From contig USGH01000024.1 of NCBI GenBank assembly GCA_900554225.1, forward strand, positions 1-16,650: 16,650 nucleotides of DNA. Direction: 5' to 3'. A model generated the notes under the pieces. That model ran no database searches. It had not been told where the DNA came from and saw only the letters and a program-made list of their open reading frames with translations. This DNA is from an uncultured Eubacteriales bacterium. GTDB taxonomy: Bacteria; Bacillota; Clostridia; Oscillospirales; CAG-272. Positions 14,522 to 16,650 of the stretch are shown piece after piece. Within the stretch, counting starts at the first letter, position 1; every line of letters starts with the position of its first letter. The position numbers were made by a program, and so were the translations under genes.

Positions 14522-15129
14522 TTCTCCTCCTCCCGGATCCGCAGGCAGAAATCACAGCAGTCATCGCCCCGTCCCAATGTTTTTGTGCGGTGCCAGTATA
14601 GCCGTTTGTGCAGATGATCGTAGGTGATGTCGTCGCTGTCGCAGAAGCAGTGGCATAGCTCCGGGCAGCCGCATCGCACACAGGCATCGTGGTACGGACA
14701 GCGCGTCATATCGATCCGCCACGCTCCCTTCGACGTATCGATCTCTGTAAAGGAAAAGCCTGCACGTTCTCCAAACAGCCTGCGTGTATATTTGGTGAAC
14801 AGTCCCGGAACCCGCCGATACAATCCCGGAAGCTGCATCAGGCGCAGAAACAGTTTTTTCTCCCGCCATGCTCTTTTCTCCACATAGCCATGGAATACCG
14901 CGACTGCCTCCTTCCTAGGCATCACCCGACAAAGCGTCTCGTAAACGGCGATCCCGGGGATGATCTGATTTTCCAGATGGAAGCGCATTTCTTTTGTCGC
15001 ACCGCCGTATAGCTGCCGCAGCTGTTTCATCCGTTTGTCCACCGCCATGCGCAGTTCCTGCGCCCGCTCCGGAAAACGGGACTGCACCGTGGCTGCAAAA
15101 TCCGCAAGAATATAGTTTGTCTTTCCCAT
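14518..15129 (-). CDS. ATC-hydrolase-family protein, Cys-rich variant (second in the operon)
   Basis: This 203-residue protein has the family pattern at its C-terminus: TRCPYHDAC (Cys 144), CHCFCDSD (Cys 163, Asp 166) and HRTKTLGRGDDCCDFC (Arg 181, Thr 184, Gly 188, Cys 192, Asp 193). It carries ten cysteines between 144 and 195, well above the other two members here, which suggests a bound metal or iron-sulfur centre. The N-terminal part is helical and Arg-rich, with no signal peptide. I chose the ATG at 15129 with AAGAGGTG before it; a GTG two codons upstream falls inside that site. It starts 12 bases after the membrane-protein gene and overlaps the methyltransferase start as ATGA. Family membership is read from the motif spacing, and the reaction catalysed is unknown. 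Confidence 0.78.
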   Translation of the reverse strand: MGKTNYILADFAATVQSRFPERAQELRMAVDKRMKQLRQLYGGATKEMRFHLENQIIPGIAVYETLCRVMPRKEAVAVFHGYVEKRAWREKKLFLRLMQLPGLYRRVPGLFTKYTRRLFGERAGFSFTEIDTSKGAWRIDMTRCPYHDACVRCGCPELCHCFCDSDDITYDHLHKRLYWHRTKTLGRGDDCCDFCLRIREEEK

Positions 15130-15141
15130 GCGCACACCTCT

Positions 15142-15633
15142 TCAGTGCAGAATCCGTGTCATGATCCCGGCAAGGATGGCGGAAATGCACGCAAATCCTA
15201 CCGTACCGAACAGCCACTTTTTGCATTTGTCCCGGCGGCGGATATACGGCATGAATTCCTCCGTTCCCGGGATGATCCACGCCGTGGTATGACCGACCCA
15301 CCATTCGTCCACAAGAAACCGATCCACGAGATTGAGAACCGAGAGAATCCCAAAAATCTGGAGAAATCCAGCCAAAAAGCCGCGCGCATCGTTGATGGCA
15401 TACGCACAGAGCAGCACATAGGCGATATAGGTGACAATACCCACGCCACGGAAAATGCGCTGCCGTTTGCGAATCGTCTCCGGTGTGGTCAGACCGAGCG
15501 TGGTGGCACGTTCCTGTACCGCCTTGTCGTAGAGAAATACCATTCCGACGGCACCGTTTCGGAGCCCGCAGCAGAAGAATATAATGAGCAGTACACCGAG
15601 AAGCAGCCCCTCAAGCACCAGTTTTGCAATCAT
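15142..15633 (-). CDS. Small four-helix membrane protein of unknown function
   Basis: This is a 163-residue integral membrane protein that I do not recognise. Hydrophobic helices are at about 4-23, 62-80, 84-104 and 140-158. Between the first two is a charged loop (36-62). Between the last two is the distinctive segment DEWWVGHTTAWIIPGTEEF at 109-127, rich in Trp, His and acidic residues, which looks like a conserved functional site and not a random loop. The ATG at 15633 has AGGAGG eight bases upstream and overlaps the preceding stop as ATGA; the longer open frame to 15801 lies inside the upstream gene. Placed between two ATC-hydrolase-family genes, it could be a membrane enzyme, a carrier or an anchor for the pathway. 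None of these is shown by the sequence. Confidence 0.75.
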   Translation of the reverse strand: MIAKLVLEGLLLGVLLIIFFCCGLRNGAVGMVFLYDKAVQERATTLGLTTPETIRKRQRIFRGVGIVTYIAYVLLCAYAINDARGFLAGFLQIFGILSVLNLVDRFLVDEWWVGHTTAWIIPGTEEFMPYIRRRDKCKKWLFGTVGFACISAILAGIMTRILH

Positions 15634-16334
15634 CCTTTGTTCCTCCTGTATCCTTCCGCGTCCGTATATTCCGGGTGGGATAGCAAATAGGGATCCTTGT
15701 CGCCGCAGATGGTATAGTCGCACTTGCAGCCGTTTGCGCAGGTTGTTGTCCGAATCAGCCTTGCGTGAATCAGTTCCATGGACGCAAAGTCCACATTGCA
15801 CAGGGCGGGCATAATGTCCGTAAGGCCGTGCCGGATGGCAAATTCCGCCGCAGGACAGGCAGTAAACTCATAATAGATGGGTTTATCCTTGTCGTAGGGT
15901 GCAACGTGCATCTCGTAGTCATGCCATTTGGCACACTGCTTTTCGGCGTTCTGAAACGCCCGGTACATCAGCTTCTTAAAAAACGGCTTGTTGCAGTCCA
16001 CGAATTTAGAGAGCTTGCGGAACGCGGGCAAAATCAGGTTTTCCTCGATTTCTTCGATCTCCCGGAAGGAGACAACATCCCGACAGACGGCATAATAGCT
16101 CATAATGGCAATACAGTCGTATGTCCCGCCCGCGCCGTTGTGGAAGTTCTTGCTGCCGCCCAGATCGGTACGCCAGTCCGATAGAAAATCCACATACTGC
16201 CGCTGCACCCGCTCCCAGACCGCTTCCCGCTCCGTTTCCGGGTAATGGAGGGCGATTTTCGCCTGTATCTGCTTTTTGCAGGCTTTGGAATACAGCACAT
16301 GGCAGCTGCGGTCAAATGGTAATTTGTCCTTCAT
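15630..16334 (-). CDS. ATC-hydrolase-family protein (first in the operon)
   Basis: This 234-residue protein is a member of the L-2-amino-thiazoline-4-carboxylate hydrolase family. The pattern is FTACPAAEFAIRHGL (Cys 160), MPALCNVDF (Cys 179, Asp 182), then HARLIRTTTCANGCKCDY (His 190, Arg 195, Thr 198, Gly 202, Cys 205, Asp 206). The N-terminal half includes GGSKNFHNGAGGTYDCIAI (59-77), a Gly-rich, His-containing segment not evident in the other two members. The C-terminal tail (211-234) extends beyond the motif. The ATG at 16334 has AAAGGAG upstream and overlaps the preceding stop as ATGA; the open frame continues upstream only as a shadow of the hydrolase gene. The protein looks cytoplasmic. 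The substrate is unknown: ring opening of a thiazoline or related heterocycle is the only precedent. Confidence 0.83.
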   Translation of the reverse strand: MKDKLPFDRSCHVLYSKACKKQIQAKIALHYPETEREAVWERVQRQYVDFLSDWRTDLGGSKNFHNGAGGTYDCIAIMSYYAVCRDVVSFREIEEIEENLILPAFRKLSKFVDCNKPFFKKLMYRAFQNAEKQCAKWHDYEMHVAPYDKDKPIYYEFTACPAAEFAIRHGLTDIMPALCNVDFASMELIHARLIRTTTCANGCKCDYTICGDKDPYLLSHPEYTDAEGYRRNKG

Positions 16335-16650
16335 GACTTCTCCTTTTGCAGACTGCACCGATGCGCTGCCTGCACCTCTTTTGAAAACTCCTTCGGATGT
16401 TCCCCCGCCAGTGTGCCGTGACCCATGTTGGGGAATACCTTGTAGGTAAAGGCATATCCCCTGTCCTGCCAAGCCTTGATGTGCTTTGCCAGCTTCTTTT
16501 CCGTGGAGCTGGCGATGCCGTGCCAGATAACCATATCCGTTCGCTGAAACTGGGCAATGTTTCTGTGCCGCCCGATCATGCACTTGTCGTGATGGCCTCC
16601 GCTTTGCCATGTGGCGGCCTGGTCGCCAGTCCGGGCAAGGGAGACCGGCG
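16331..16650 (-). CDS. Alpha/beta hydrolase, C-terminal fragment (cut by the window edge)
   Basis: About 106 codons of the C-terminal part are present, reading PVSLARTGDQAATWQ at the edge with no stop upstream. The segment QRTDMVIWHGIASSTEKKLA, then KAWQDRGYAFTYKVFPNMGHG, has the strand-helix-strand layout of the last third of an alpha/beta hydrolase. The His of NMGHG probably serves as the catalytic base. The nucleophile lies outside the window, so the subclass (dienelactone hydrolase, prolyl-oligopeptidase-like or lipase-like) cannot be decided. The stop overlaps the next start as ATGA, so the gene belongs to the same operon. Confidence 0.65.
   Translation of the reverse strand, partial: PVSLARTGDQAATWQSGGHHDKCMIGRHRNIAQFQRTDMVIWHGIASSTEKKLAKHIKAWQDRGYAFTYKVFPNMGHGTLAGEHPKEFSKEVQAAHRCSLQKEKS

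Overview
The window reads as chromosomal DNA of a low-to-mid GC Gram-positive anaerobe, most likely an uncultured gut or rumen clostridium of the Oscillospiraceae type. The reasons are strong AGGAGG-type ribosome sites before nearly every gene, a BspA-like leucine-rich-repeat surface protein, an ECF sigma factor paired with a DUF4367-like anti-sigma factor, a propeller/solute-binding lipoprotein, and several genes of the L-2-amino-thiazoline-4-carboxylate (ATC) hydrolase family. The genus is inference. Every gene I can support lies on the minus strand, so transcription runs from high to low coordinates. I see no tRNA, rRNA, CRISPR array, transposase or phage gene.

Right part (16650 to 12053): a tightly packed operon. 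In transcription order it holds the C-terminal end of an alpha/beta hydrolase (cut by the window edge), an ATC-hydrolase-family protein, a small four-helix membrane protein, a second and very Cys-rich ATC-hydrolase-family protein, an LCM/TcmP-like SAM methyltransferase, a BAAT-type serine hydrolase, and a third ATC-hydrolase-family protein. Four junctions are 4-base ATGA overlaps and two are gaps of 12 and 16 bases. After 242 bases carrying a 16-bp operator-like palindrome come two half-size ABC transporters (11810 to 8302), also joined by an ATGA overlap and closed by a clear terminator at 8238-8279. This looks like a small-molecule processing and transport locus of unknown substrate, and it is the best candidate here for an undescribed system.

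Middle part (8150 to 4771): a consensus promoter (TTGACA, 17 bases, TATAAT), with a palindrome over its -10 box, drives a secreted and membrane-anchored leucine-rich-repeat protein. An ECF sigma factor and its membrane anti-sigma factor follow, overlapping by 20 bases. The layout suggests a cell-envelope signalling operon.

Left part (4665 to 1): a large lipoprotein that joins an N-terminal propeller-like region to a solute-binding domain; an XRE-family regulator with a TPR-like C-terminal region, whose promoter sits between the arms of a perfect 10-bp inverted repeat, followed by a terminator at 961-998; and a secreted protein of extraordinary cysteine density that runs off the left edge and carries an apparent frameshift near position 433.
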